From contig JAIRUU010000074.1 in the NCBI GenBank assembly GCA_031254225.1, positions 1 to 18,266 of the forward strand: a stretch of DNA of 18,266 nt, given 5' to 3'. Shown one piece after another: positions 6,296-13,060 of the stretch. The notes under the pieces were generated by a model. That model saw nothing but the letters and a program-made list of their open reading frames with translations, had not been told where the DNA came from and made no database searches. The translations under genes and the position numbers were made by a program. Every line of letters begins with the position of its first letter. Position 1 is the first letter of the stretch. The DNA comes from Candidatus Elusimicrobium euhamitermitis (GTDB lineage: Bacteria > Elusimicrobiota > Elusimicrobia > Elusimicrobiales > Elusimicrobiaceae).

Positions 6296-6406
6296 TAATG
6301 TAAGGTTGCAGAACGATTTTTCCCCGCTGTGCGTTTGCCAAAAAACGAGAATATCTTTAGGCGCAACCATGCGGCAGCAATTTAAATCTAGTATTAAAGA
6401 GGAGTA

Positions 6407-6517
6407 ATGGAACTGACGCCGTTTTTCGGCAAACCCTTCTGGCCGGATGCTTTTTTGACAATTTTAATTTTTTTACTCCTTACATACCAAACGGTATGCT
6501 CGTCGCAAAAAAATTAA
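6407..6517 (+). CDS. Possible small membrane protein, 36 residues
   Basis: ATG at 6407 follows GAGGAG with good spacing. The product (MELTPFFGKPFWPDAF...) has one hydrophobic stretch, FLTILIFLLL, and ends at TAA 6515-6517 inside the hairpin 6459-6522. It lies wholly within the inverted-repeat element. It may be a chance ORF. Confidence 0.3.
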   Translation: MELTPFFGKPFWPDAFLTILIFLLLTYQTVCSSQKN

Positions 6518-6522
6518 AATTG
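6459..6522. repeat. Long AT-rich hairpin
   Basis: CAATTTTAATTTTTTT (6459-6474) and AAAAAAATTAAAATTG (6507-6522) form a perfect 16-bp inverted repeat. Inside the loop CATACC/GGTATG forms a second six-bp stem. It may act as a bidirectional terminator or as an internal structure of the MITE-like element. Confidence 0.6.
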
Positions 6523-6572
6523 CCTAAAAAATCATGTCGGCGCACAACGGGGAAAAATCGTTCTACAACCGT

Positions 6573-7319
6573 ATGACAGCGCGTAATGATATAGTCTCAT
6601 TTATAAACAAATATCTGGAATCCGAAACCGTTAAAGACAGTTCCCAAAACGGTTTGCAGGTTGAGGGTAATGACGAAGTTAAAAAAATAGTTTTCGGCGT
6701 GTCCGCGAGTATGGAATTTTTTAAACGCGCCGCGGCCGCCGGCGCGGACATGGTTATAACGCATCACGGGCTTTTATGGTCGGACAGCCCGCGTATTACC
6801 GGCGTTTTCCGGCGGCGTATTGATTTTTTGCTTAAAAATAATATCAGTCTTTGCGCCTGGCATTTGCCGCTTGATATGCACGGCGCGGTCGGCAATAACG
6901 CGCAGATTGCAAAAAAACTCGGGCTTAGAAAGTTAGAAGCTTTCGGCCAATACCGCGGCGTGAAAATAGGTTTTTGCGGCGTTCTTAAAAAGCCGTTGTC
7001 TTTAAAAGAAGTTGAAGAAAAAACAGGTTTTGAAGCAAATATAATTTTTGATTTCGGCCCGTCAAAAATCAAAAAAATCGCGATAGTTTCCGGCGGCGGG
7101 CAGGACATGTTCCGCGCCGCGGCGGACTGTGGCGCGGATTTATTTATTACCGGCAGCGCGGAAGAATTTGTGCAGGAATACGCGCGGGAGTCCGGCGTTA
7201 ATTTTATGGCCTTAGGCCATTATAATTCCGAGACGTTCGGCGTAAAAGCTCTTATGGAAGTCGTCAGAAAAAAATTTAAAACGGACGTTGAATTTATTGA
7301 CGTTGAAAACAGAATCTAG
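6573..7319 (+). CDS. Nif3-like dinuclear metal-centre protein (YbgI/DUF34 family)
   Basis: The product is 248 residues from ATG 6573, where the family-typical N-terminus begins (MTARNDIVSFINKYLE). The upstream ATG at 6534 would add 13 residues encoded by the inverted-repeat arm. Metal ligands are visible: His64 and His65 in VITHHGLLW, Asp101 in WHLPLDMH, His216 and Glu220 in GHYNSE. SSQNGLQVEG near residue 25 is the other family signature. Members form hexameric toroids binding two metals; the physiological role is unsettled although many are annotated as GTP cyclohydrolase I type 2. There is no clear ribosome site before the ATG. It is followed after nine bases by the M20 gene, probably an operon. 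Confidence 0.88.
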   Translation: MTARNDIVSFINKYLESETVKDSSQNGLQVEGNDEVKKIVFGVSASMEFFKRAAAAGADMVITHHGLLWSDSPRITGVFRRRIDFLLKNNISLCAWHLPLDMHGAVGNNAQIAKKLGLRKLEAFGQYRGVKIGFCGVLKKPLSLKEVEEKTGFEANIIFDFGPSKIKKIAIVSGGGQDMFRAAADCGADLFITGSAEEFVQEYARESGVNFMALGHYNSETFGVKALMEVVRKKFKTDVEFIDVENRI

Positions 7320-7328
7320 GAGAGTATT

Positions 7329-8564
7329 ATGAACATGAAAGAAATATTTAAAAAAATTGACGGTTACAAAAATTTTGTTATAGACATGCAGACCGGCATG
7401 ATGCAGTGCCCGTCAATAAGCACCGAGATTGAGGGCGGCGTGGGCGAATATGACAAAGCTGTTTTTATAGACGGCGTTTTGAAAGGCATGAAATTTGACG
7501 AAGTTTTTCATTTGGACGCAAAAGACCCTAAGGCAAAAAAGGGCGTGCGGCCGAATATAATAGCCAAATATTACGGCAAAAACCGCGACAAAAATTTTTG
7601 GATTATGGCGCATATGGACGTTGTGTCCCCGGGCGATTTGGCTATGTGGAAGACCGACCCTTTTAAAGCCGTTGTGCAGGGCGACAAAATTTACGGCCGC
7701 GGGTCTGAGGACAATCACCAGGGTTTAATCTCCGCGCTGGCTGCGGTTAAAGCTTTCATGGAGCTGGGCATAAGGCCGGAAGTAAATTTATGCCTGCTTA
7801 TAGTCGCGGACGAAGAAGTCGGCAGCGTGTACGGCATACAGCATATAATTAAGACTAATCTGAAAATGTTTAAAAAAGGCGACTGCGTTATGGTGCCCGA
7901 CGGCGGCAACAGCGAAGGCACTGACGTTATGGTGGCGGAAAAATCCATTTATTGGGCAAAGTTTACCGTTACAGGTAAACAGGTGCACGCTTCCACGCCG
8001 GAAGCCGGCATAAACGCGTACCGCGCGGGCGCTAATCTGATTGTTGAGCTTGATAAAGAACTGCACAAAAAATTTAATAAAAAAGATAAGTTGTTCAGCC
8101 CTTCCGTCAGCACTTTTGAGCCGACCAAAAAATATGCAAACGTGGCCAGTTCAAACATAGTGCCCGGCAAAGACGAGTTTCATTTTGACTGCCGCGTTTT
8201 GCCTCTGTACAAACTTTCAGAGGTTAAAAAAACCGTAAACGCCGTAGTTAAAAAAATAAGCGGGCAGTTTAAGGTCAAAGTTGATATTGCGGTTACGCAG
8301 GAAGTTGAGTCTCCTGCGACGGACGTTAAAGAACCCGTTGTCACGCAGGCTATTGCCGCTATTAAAGCCGTTTACAAAAATAAACCCAAAGCCATAGGCA
8401 TAGGCGGCGGCACCGTGGGGGCGTATCTGCGTAAAGAGGGCATACCGTGCGCGGTATATTCAAAGTTAGACGACGTGGCTCACCAGCCCAACGAGTACAG
8501 CAAAATTTCCGACACGCTGGGCGACGCGAAAGTTTTTGCAATTATGGCCCTTAATTTGAAATAA
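7329..8564 (+). CDS. M20 family metallohydrolase (DapE/ArgE-like)
   Basis: The product is 411 residues, with TAGGAGAG a few bases before the ATG. The five metal ligands and the catalytic acid are present: His95 and Asp97 in AHMDVV, Asp128 in GSEDNHQG, Glu162/Glu163 in ADEEVGS, Asp191 in VPDGG and His385 in DDVAHQPNEY. The dimerisation domain lies between (about 205-325). The family removes acyl groups from amino acids (succinyl-diaminopimelate, acetylornithine) or cleaves dipeptides; the order of motifs fits the DapE/ArgE group, but the substrate cannot be fixed from sequence alone. There is no signal peptide, so it is cytoplasmic. It follows the Nif3-like gene. Confidence 0.88.
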   Translation: MNMKEIFKKIDGYKNFVIDMQTGMMQCPSISTEIEGGVGEYDKAVFIDGVLKGMKFDEVFHLDAKDPKAKKGVRPNIIAKYYGKNRDKNFWIMAHMDVVSPGDLAMWKTDPFKAVVQGDKIYGRGSEDNHQGLISALAAVKAFMELGIRPEVNLCLLIVADEEVGSVYGIQHIIKTNLKMFKKGDCVMVPDGGNSEGTDVMVAEKSIYWAKFTVTGKQVHASTPEAGINAYRAGANLIVELDKELHKKFNKKDKLFSPSVSTFEPTKKYANVASSNIVPGKDEFHFDCRVLPLYKLSEVKKTVNAVVKKISGQFKVKVDIAVTQEVESPATDVKEPVVTQAIAAIKAVYKNKPKAIGIGGGTVGAYLRKEGIPCAVYSKLDDVAHQPNEYSKISDTLGDAKVFAIMALNLK

Positions 8565-8573
8565 TGTTTATCC

Positions 8574-8625
8574 CTCTTTCCACTCGCCCCTTGCGGGTAG
8601 GAAAGTCATAAGGAGGACGGAGTAT
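8574..8625 (+). repeat. Hairpin plus 27-bp interspersed repeat, copy 2
   Basis: CTTTCC and GGAAAG, with inner CCC/GGG, form a hairpin at about 8576-8605 that may end the M20 transcript. It overlaps the 27-bp repeat (8599-8625) shared with 115-141. The GGAGGA of the repeat is the ribosome binding site of the next gene, so repeat and gene leader are one here. Confidence 0.6.
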
Positions 8626-8626
8626 T

Positions 8627-9031
8627 ATGAAAAGCGGACTTACCAGGCTGCAAATGATTTTTGCGCTGGTCCTGGTTTTAATTTTTGCGGGTTTAAGCGT
8701 TCCCAAAATTATAGATATTCCCAGAAAAACCAGCGAGGGGCAGACAAAATATAATCTGGAGCGTCTGCGCAGCGCCATAGCAGCTTATTACGGCGACAAT
8801 CGCGGCACTTATCCGGAGGATGATTTGTCCGTCTTAGTCCCGCGCTATATTGAAAAAATACCGTACGAGGACGTTTACGGATACGAAAAATCCAATAAAG
8901 TTAATACCAAAGAATTTACGGGCAAGGGCGGCTGGTTTTATTTTAACCGCAAGGACGACCCGCGCTGGGGCGACATTATTGCGGACCTGTCCGGCTACGA
9001 TTCTTCCGGCAAAAAATGGGCGGAGAATTAA
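8627..9031 (+). CDS. Pilin-like (pseudopilin) protein with degenerate N-terminus
   Basis: The product is 134 residues. A hydrophobic N-terminal helix (LQMIFALVLVLIFAGLSVP) is followed by NLERLRSAIAAYYGDNRGTYP, the usual pilin helix with YYGDN, and a short sheet region with GGWFYFNRKD. This is the GspG-like plan. The classical prepilin motif GFTLIE is absent: the sequence around the expected site is SGLTRLQ, without Phe and with Gln in place of Glu5, so processing and assembly are uncertain. Its stop codon directly abuts the GTG of the prepilin peptidase gene, so the two are surely co-transcribed. Confidence 0.82.
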   Translation: MKSGLTRLQMIFALVLVLIFAGLSVPKIIDIPRKTSEGQTKYNLERLRSAIAAYYGDNRGTYPEDDLSVLVPRYIEKIPYEDVYGYEKSNKVNTKEFTGKGGWFYFNRKDDPRWGDIIADLSGYDSSGKKWAEN

Positions 9032-9814
9032 GTGGAACCTTTCATAATTTTTACTTCTGTTTTATTCGGCCTGATAATAGGCAGTTTTTTAAACGTCTGC
9101 ATTTACCGCATACCGCTGGGGCAAAGCGTGGCGTTCCCGCCGTCGCACTGCATGAAGTGCAATACAAAAATTAAATGGTATGACAATATTCCGCTGGTTT
9201 CTTATTTTATCCTCGGCGGGAAGTGCAGGAAGTGTAAAGATAAAATTTCCGTACAGTACCCTTTGATTGAAATGCTCAGCGGCATTTTAACGGGTCTTTT
9301 TGTGTGGCGTTACGGCGTGACGCTTTGGACCGCGGGCGCGCTGGTTGCCGTTTATTCGCTCGTCATTTTGTCCGTCATTGACATGAAAACCATGATGATA
9401 CCGGACAGATTTTCAATAGGCCTTATCGTCTGGGGGCTGCTGGTTTGTTTTGTTAATCCCAATTTTCACGGGACGTACCGGCAGATATTTTTGCAGAGTT
9501 TTCTGGGCGGTGCGGTCGGCTTCGGCGGCATGCTGCTGATTGCGGTTTTAGGGACGCTGCTTTTTAAGAAAGAAGCTATGGGCGGCGGGGACATTAAACT
9601 TATGGGCGGCGTGGGCGCGCTGCTGGGCTGGCAGGGGGTTATAATGACGCTGATGATAGGCTCGGCCGCGGGCCTTGTCTACTCGGTTTATTTAATGATA
9701 AATAAAAAAGCGACGCGGGAGACGGCTATTCCTTTCGGCCCTTTTTTAAGTTTTGGCGCGCTGGTTAATTTGTTTTACTTTCTGTCGCCCTCTCTCTTCC
9801 TTATCAGGTATTAA
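9032..9814 (+). CDS. pilD: Prepilin peptidase / N-methyltransferase (type IV leader peptidase, A24)
   Basis: The product is 260 residues, GTG start immediately after the preceding stop. It cleaves the leader of type IV prepilins and methylates the new N-terminus in the inner membrane. Seen in order: GSFLNVCIYRIP near residue 17; two CxxC pairs (CMKC, CRKC) with the methyltransferase-type loop; several membrane helices; catalytic Asp117 in DMKTMMIPD and Asp187 in GGGDIKLM, both present. Length and motifs are full. Expected substrates in this window are the pilins at 11825 and 12582. Confidence 0.93.
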   Translation: MEPFIIFTSVLFGLIIGSFLNVCIYRIPLGQSVAFPPSHCMKCNTKIKWYDNIPLVSYFILGGKCRKCKDKISVQYPLIEMLSGILTGLFVWRYGVTLWTAGALVAVYSLVILSVIDMKTMMIPDRFSIGLIVWGLLVCFVNPNFHGTYRQIFLQSFLGGAVGFGGMLLIAVLGTLLFKKEAMGGGDIKLMGGVGALLGWQGVIMTLMIGSAAGLVYSVYLMINKKATRETAIPFGPFLSFGALVNLFYFLSPSLFLIRY

Positions 9815-9842
9815 GACGGCATAGATACAATTAAAACATATC

Positions 9843-10029
9843 TTCCCCTTTTAGGGGAAGTCCCCGAAGGGGGTAGGGGGAAATGAACACAAACATGTGT
9901 CGTAAGACTTTTGTGTAAGAGGTAATATCAAACGGCGTTTTATAACATCCATTTACCCCCCCCCGCCTACGCTGCGCTACGGCGCGGCAGGCATTTCCCC
10001 TTCGGGGGTTTCCCCCTAAAAGGGGGAAA
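9843..10029. repeat. GC-rich inverted-repeat element (MITE/REP-like)
   Basis: The left end (9843-9875, TTCCCCTTTTAGGGGAAG and onward) and the right end (9996-10029) are imperfect inverted copies; each arm also folds on itself (CCCCTTTTAGGGG). The interior contains a run of C and a GC-rich block GCCTACGCTGCGCTACGGCG but no gene. It fills most of the gap between pilD and guaB and may act as the pilD terminator. Related hairpins occur at 11719-11745 and 12440-12471. Confidence 0.65.
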
Positions 10030-10072
10030 TTTACGTCGGGAGAGCCGCCGTTGTTTCTCATAGGTTATTAAA

Positions 10073-10083
10073 TTTGCTATAAT
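10073..10083 (+). promoter_or_regulatory. Extended -10 promoter of the guaB leader
   Basis: TTTGCTATAAT has a TGn extension and a perfect TATAAT (10078-10083). No convincing -35 is visible. The predicted start, near 10090, coincides with the ATG of the leader ORF. I see no other promoter between here and guaB. Confidence 0.6.
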
Positions 10084-10088
10084 TTAAT

Positions 10089-10157
10089 ATGGAAACAATC
10101 ACTTTGTTTTTGTTTGTCTTTTTTATTATCAACTGTATTTCCGTGCAACAGTTTTAA
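10089..10157 (+). CDS. Leader peptide upstream of guaB, 22 residues
   Basis: The frame runs ATG 10089 to TAA 10155-10157 and encodes a hydrophobic, Phe-rich peptide (METITLFLFVFFIINC...). The ATG lies five bases after the -10 box, so the message would be leaderless. Its stop codon overlaps the first bases of a terminator stem, the geometry of translation-controlled attenuation. Whether it is translated is not shown by sequence. Confidence 0.4.
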   Translation: METITLFLFVFFIINCISVQQF

Positions 10158-10184
10158 AAGGCCCCCTTGCGGGGCCTTTTCTTT
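10156..10184 (+). terminator. Intrinsic terminator / attenuator before guaB
   Basis: AAAAGGCCCC (10156-10165) pairs perfectly with GGGGCCTTTT (10171-10180) around five bases, followed by CTTTAT. It stands between the only visible promoter and the guaB ATG, 24 bases upstream of it. Readthrough would be needed for guaB expression. Confidence 0.7.
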
Positions 10185-10203
10185 ATATATGGAGAATAAA
10201 AAT

Positions 10204-11661
10204 ATGGAAAAATTCGGTAAAGAGGCGTTAACTTTTGACGACGTGCTTTTAGTCCCGCAGCATTCAACCGTGCTGCCAAAAGACGTTAAAACCAATACCC
10301 AGCTCACGCGCAAAATTAAACTTAATATCCCGCTCGTCAGCGCGGGCATGGACACGGTGACCGAGTCTAAAATGGCCATAGCCATAGCGCGCGAGGGCGG
10401 CATAGGCATAATACACAAAAACATGACCATAGCGCAGCAGGCTGCGGAAGTGGACCGCGTCAAACGCAGCGACAACGGCGTGATTTTTGACCCTTTTTCC
10501 CTTAAGAAGGAAAACACTCTGGCGGACGCAAAAGAGCTTGCAGCCAAATACAGAATTTCCGGCGTGCCCATAGTTGACGAAAAGGGCAAACTGATAGGCA
10601 TTATAACAAACCGCGACATGCGGTTTGAGACGGACGGCGCAAAACCCATTTCTGAAATTATGACAAAAGAAAATCTTGTCACCGCCAAAGTGGGCACTTC
10701 TTTGAAAGAGGCAAAAGAAATTCTTAAAAAAGAAAAAATAGAAAAACTGCCGCTTGTTGACGATGGTTTCCGCCTAAAAGGCCTTATAACTATTAAAGAT
10801 ATTGAAAAGGCCATATTATACCCGCTCTCTTCCAAAGACGAAAAAGGCCGTCTGCTGGCCGGCGCGGCAATAGGTATTGGCAGAGAAATGCTTACCCGCG
10901 CGGAAGCGCTTATTTCCGCGGGCGTTGACGTGCTGGTGGTGGACACTGCGCACGGACACAGCCAGGGCGTTATAGACGCGGTCAAAAAACTGCGCACGCA
11001 GTATCCTGACGCGCAGATTATAGCGGGCAACGTTGCCACCGGCGACGCGGCTGAAGATTTAATCAAAGCCGGCGCGGACGCCGTTAAAGTGGGCATAGGC
11101 CCGGGCGCTATCTGTACAACGCGCGTAGTGGCAGGCATAGGCGTGCCGCAGATTACGGCTATTTATGACTGCAGTCTGGTGGCCTCCAAATACGGCATAC
11201 CGGTAATTGCGGACGGCGGCATAAAATATTCCGGCGATGTCGCCAAAGCGATAGCCGCGGGCGCAAGCGTGTGTATGATGGGCTCTCTTTTCGCCGGCAC
11301 AAACGAGTCGCCAGGGGAAAATATTATGTTCAACGGCCGCGCTTTTAAGGCTTACCGCGGTATGGGCTCTTCGGGAGCTATGGTTTGCGGCAGCCGCGAT
11401 AGGTATTTTCAGGAAGACGCCAAAAAACTTGTTCCGGAAGGCGTTGAAGGCCGCGTGCCTTACCGCGGCGCTTTGGCGGACGTGGTTTACCAGCTTGTCG
11501 GCGGCCTGCGCGCCGCCATGGGTTACTGCGGCGTAAGAACGGTGCAGGAACTTAAGGAGAACGGCCGCTTTGTCAGAATAACCGCCGCCGGCCTTGAAGA
11601 GTCCCACCCGCATAATATTCTTATTACAAAAGAAGAGAGTAATTATACGACAGGTATGTAA
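10204..11661 (+). CDS. guaB: IMP dehydrogenase
   Basis: It oxidises IMP to XMP with NAD+, the committed step of GMP synthesis. I start at ATG 10204 (GGAG nine bases upstream), giving 485 residues, the usual length; the longer open frame from 10114 would read through the terminator stem. An N-terminal barrel segment (TFDDVLLVPQHS) is followed by two CBS domains (about 95-210, each ending in a GxI-TxxD type strand), then the rest of the barrel with the active-site loop around Cys304 and the flap region (YRGMGSSGAM). The loop reads GPGAICTTR where most family members have GPGSICTTR. It is a single gene; a hairpin follows at 11676. The leader suggests control by attenuation. Confidence 0.96.
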   Translation: MEKFGKEALTFDDVLLVPQHSTVLPKDVKTNTQLTRKIKLNIPLVSAGMDTVTESKMAIAIAREGGIGIIHKNMTIAQQAAEVDRVKRSDNGVIFDPFSLKKENTLADAKELAAKYRISGVPIVDEKGKLIGIITNRDMRFETDGAKPISEIMTKENLVTAKVGTSLKEAKEILKKEKIEKLPLVDDGFRLKGLITIKDIEKAILYPLSSKDEKGRLLAGAAIGIGREMLTRAEALISAGVDVLVVDTAHGHSQGVIDAVKKLRTQYPDAQIIAGNVATGDAAEDLIKAGADAVKVGIGPGAICTTRVVAGIGVPQITAIYDCSLVASKYGIPVIADGGIKYSGDVAKAIAAGASVCMMGSLFAGTNESPGENIMFNGRAFKAYRGMGSSGAMVCGSRDRYFQEDAKKLVPEGVEGRVPYRGALADVVYQLVGGLRAAMGYCGVRTVQELKENGRFVRITAAGLEESHPHNILITKEESNYTTGM

Positions 11662-11675
11662 GGATTTAAAACCAT

Positions 11676-11711
11676 AAACCTCCTCTTTCAAATTTTTGGA
11701 AGAGGAGGTTT
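11676..11711 (+). terminator. Hairpin after guaB
   Basis: AAACCTCCTCTT (11676-11687) and AAGAGGAGGTTT (11700-11711) form a perfect 12-bp stem 14 bases after the guaB stop. The tail is A/T rather than a pure T run, so termination may be weak. A further short hairpin of the TCCTCTCC/GAGAGAGG type follows at 11719-11745. Confidence 0.6.
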
Positions 11712-11783
11712 AAAATAAATTCCTCTCCCTGAGAGAGAGGGGAAACATGTTTTTGAATTGATTTAGTTGTAAAAGTTAGGCAT

Positions 11784-11814
11784 AAAAAAACCCGCCCGTA
11801 AGGGCGGGTTTTTT
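11784..11814 (-). terminator. Terminator of pilin 1
   Basis: AAAAAACCCGCCC and GGGCGGGTTTTTT form a 13-bp stem with loop GTAA, 11 bases beyond the pilin stop. The symmetric A/T arms would allow it to stop transcription from both sides. Confidence 0.85.
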
Positions 11815-11824
11815 AAAGCTTTGT

Positions 11825-12292
11825 TTAGTTCAACATCGGTTGTATACTGGCACAGAGAGTAGAACCACCGGATCCGTTGTTGCAATTTCTTGCAGGGCTG
11901 CCCCAGCCGCCACTAAGTAAGTTATATACTATTGAATATTTAGTGCCGGGAGCTGTACATGTAGTATCGCCAGACGCTGCTTTTCTGCATGCGGTAATGG
12001 CCAGTGCAGTGGCAGAAGGAGTTCCGGCAGAGATTATGAAGTTAGAGGTATTGAGTGTCGGCTCTATATCAAGATTTCCGGTAGTCGTTATATCAATACC
12101 AACGTAAGTTCCATTAAGCAGATAATATCTCTGCGCGGCGTCACTTATAGCTTTTAAGTTAAGTACAGCTTCGGACGCGCGTGATTTTTCAACCGTCTTG
12201 GTGTACTGGGGCAGTGCTATTGCGGCCAATATACCGATGATGAGAACCACGACGAGCAGTTCTATCAGGGTAAAACCTTTATTATTTTTCAT
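11825..12292 (-). CDS. Type IV pilin (major-pilin type), copy 1
   Basis: The product is 155 residues. The prepilin site is classical: MKNNKG followed by FTLIELLVVV, with Glu5 after cleavage and a six-residue leader. The conserved helix continues through ALPQYTKTVEKSRASEAVLN and AAQRYYLLNGTY; the C-terminal domain carries four cysteines. It should be processed by the prepilin peptidase at 9032. AAGGAGG stands nine bases before the ATG, and it has its own promoter and terminator. The N-terminal half is nearly identical in DNA to pilin 2 and the C-terminal half is not, the sign of a duplicated and diversified pair. Subunit type (major or minor) is not decidable. Confidence 0.92.
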   Translation of the reverse strand: MKNNKGFTLIELLVVVLIIGILAAIALPQYTKTVEKSRASEAVLNLKAISDAAQRYYLLNGTYVGIDITTTGNLDIEPTLNTSNFIISAGTPSATALAITACRKAASGDTTCTAPGTKYSIVYNLLSGGWGSPARNCNNGSGGSTLCASIQPMLN

Positions 12293-12322
12293 GTGTAATA
12301 CCTCCTTGTAGGTATCATATAA

Positions 12323-12351
12323 AGTATAGTCATTTTATTAAATAATTGCAA
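12323..12351 (-). promoter_or_regulatory. Sigma70-type promoter of pilin 1
   Basis: On the minus strand TTGCAA (12351-12346) and TATACT (12328-12323) are separated by 17 bases, with TGA before the -10. The mRNA leader would be about 25 bases and contains the AAGGAGG site. Confidence 0.7.
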
Positions 12352-12439
12352 TACCCTTTCTTAAGACAAAAAAACACCATGCCGTCCGCGCTTACTTTGC
12401 GCGCCGGCTGGTTATAATTTACGTCTGCCTGGTTTATTG

Positions 12440-12471
12440 TTTCCCCTCTCCTACAAGGCGGAGAGGGGAAA
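12440..12471. repeat. Intergenic hairpin between the pilins
   Basis: TTTCCCCTCTCC (12440-12451) and GGAGAGGGGAAA (12460-12471) form a perfect 12-bp stem. A poorer relative is at 11719-11745. It belongs to the same GC-rich hairpin style as 9843-10029. The rest of 12361-12542 shows no gene. Confidence 0.55.
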
Positions 12472-12542
12472 ATAACGGCCTCCTTTTAGCACTGCCACGG
12501 TCCGTTTTAACTGCAGGCCCGCGGGAACACCCCGCGCGGCCC

Positions 12543-12571
12543 AAAACCCCGCCCGGCAGGGGCGGGGTTTT
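12543..12571 (-). terminator. Terminator of pilin 2
   Basis: AAAACCCCGCCC and GGGCGGGGTTTT form a 12-bp stem about ten bases after the pilin 2 stop, with a layout and flank (TAAAGCTTT) like the terminator of pilin 1, so it was probably duplicated with the gene. Confidence 0.85.
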
Positions 12572-12581
12572 AAAGCTTTAT

Positions 12582-13031
12582 TTACTTCAACATCGGGTTT
12601 ATTGAAGTACACATGTCTGGGCTTGATGTTGTTGAACACCCTCTGCCGCTACCGCCAGCCGCTGGTTTGTTTGTATCAAACCCGCCGTTTGCCAAATAAT
12701 AAGTTATAACGTATACATTGGAGCCTTTCCTTGTGGCTGTAACGGTACAGGTACCTGAGCTGCAGGTGCCGAACGCAAAAGTAAACATATTGGTATTAGT
12801 CGCGGGCTCAATGTCCAGAGCGTCCGTTGCAATACTTGTATAATTACCGTTGAGCAGATAATATCTCTGCGCGGCGTCTGATATGGCTTTTAAGTTAATC
12901 AAAGCTTCAGACACGCGTGATTTTTCTACTGCCTTGGTGTACTGCGGCAAGGCTATCGCCGCCAATATACCGATGATGAGAACCACAACGAGCAGTTCTA
13001 TCAGGGTAAAACCTTTCTTATTATTTTTCAT
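12582..13031 (-). CDS. Type IV pilin, copy 2
   Basis: The product is 149 residues with leader MKNNKKG and mature FTLIELLVVV including Glu5. It matches pilin 1 through AAQRYYLLNG and then diverges; four cysteines are in the C-terminal half, two as CSSGTC and two near the end (GCSTTSSPDMC). AAAGGAGG precedes the ATG at good spacing. Its own promoter and terminator indicate that the two pilins can be expressed separately. Confidence 0.92.
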   Translation of the reverse strand: MKNNKKGFTLIELLVVVLIIGILAAIALPQYTKAVEKSRVSEALINLKAISDAAQRYYLLNGNYTSIATDALDIEPATNTNMFTFAFGTCSSGTCTVTATRKGSNVYVITYYLANGGFDTNKPAAGGSGRGCSTTSSPDMCTSINPMLK

Positions 13032-13060
13032 AAATAATACCTCCTTTAGGTATTACTTAA

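Larger units (their letters stand above)
6302..6573. mobile_element. MITE-like element with 30-bp terminal inverted repeats
   Basis: 6304-6333 is the reverse complement of 6541-6570 at 28 of 30 positions (the arm reads CGCACAACGGGGAAAAATCG and onward). The outer flanks on both sides carry TA one base away (6301-6302 and 6572-6573), as left by IS630/mariner-type insertion. The interior of about 200 bp holds no transposase, only a 36-codon ORF and a long AT-rich hairpin. It separates the divergent amidase and Nif3 genes; the right TA supplies the A of the Nif3 start codon. The alternative is a pair of inverted operator sites serving two divergent genes. Confidence 0.55.

Noticed and set aside
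6281..6370. Longer N-terminus for the amidase
   Set aside because: It would place 30 residues before an evident signal peptide and is partly encoded by the inverted-repeat arm.
10114..10203. Longer N-terminus for guaB
   Set aside because: It would translate through the terminator stem and adds 30 residues absent from the family; ATG 10204 has a proper ribosome site.
10077..11138. Long minus-strand ORF antisense to guaB (353 codons)
   Set aside because: Shadow of guaB; composition of its peptide is Ser/Ala/Ile-rich without any domain, while the plus strand encodes a complete IMP dehydrogenase.
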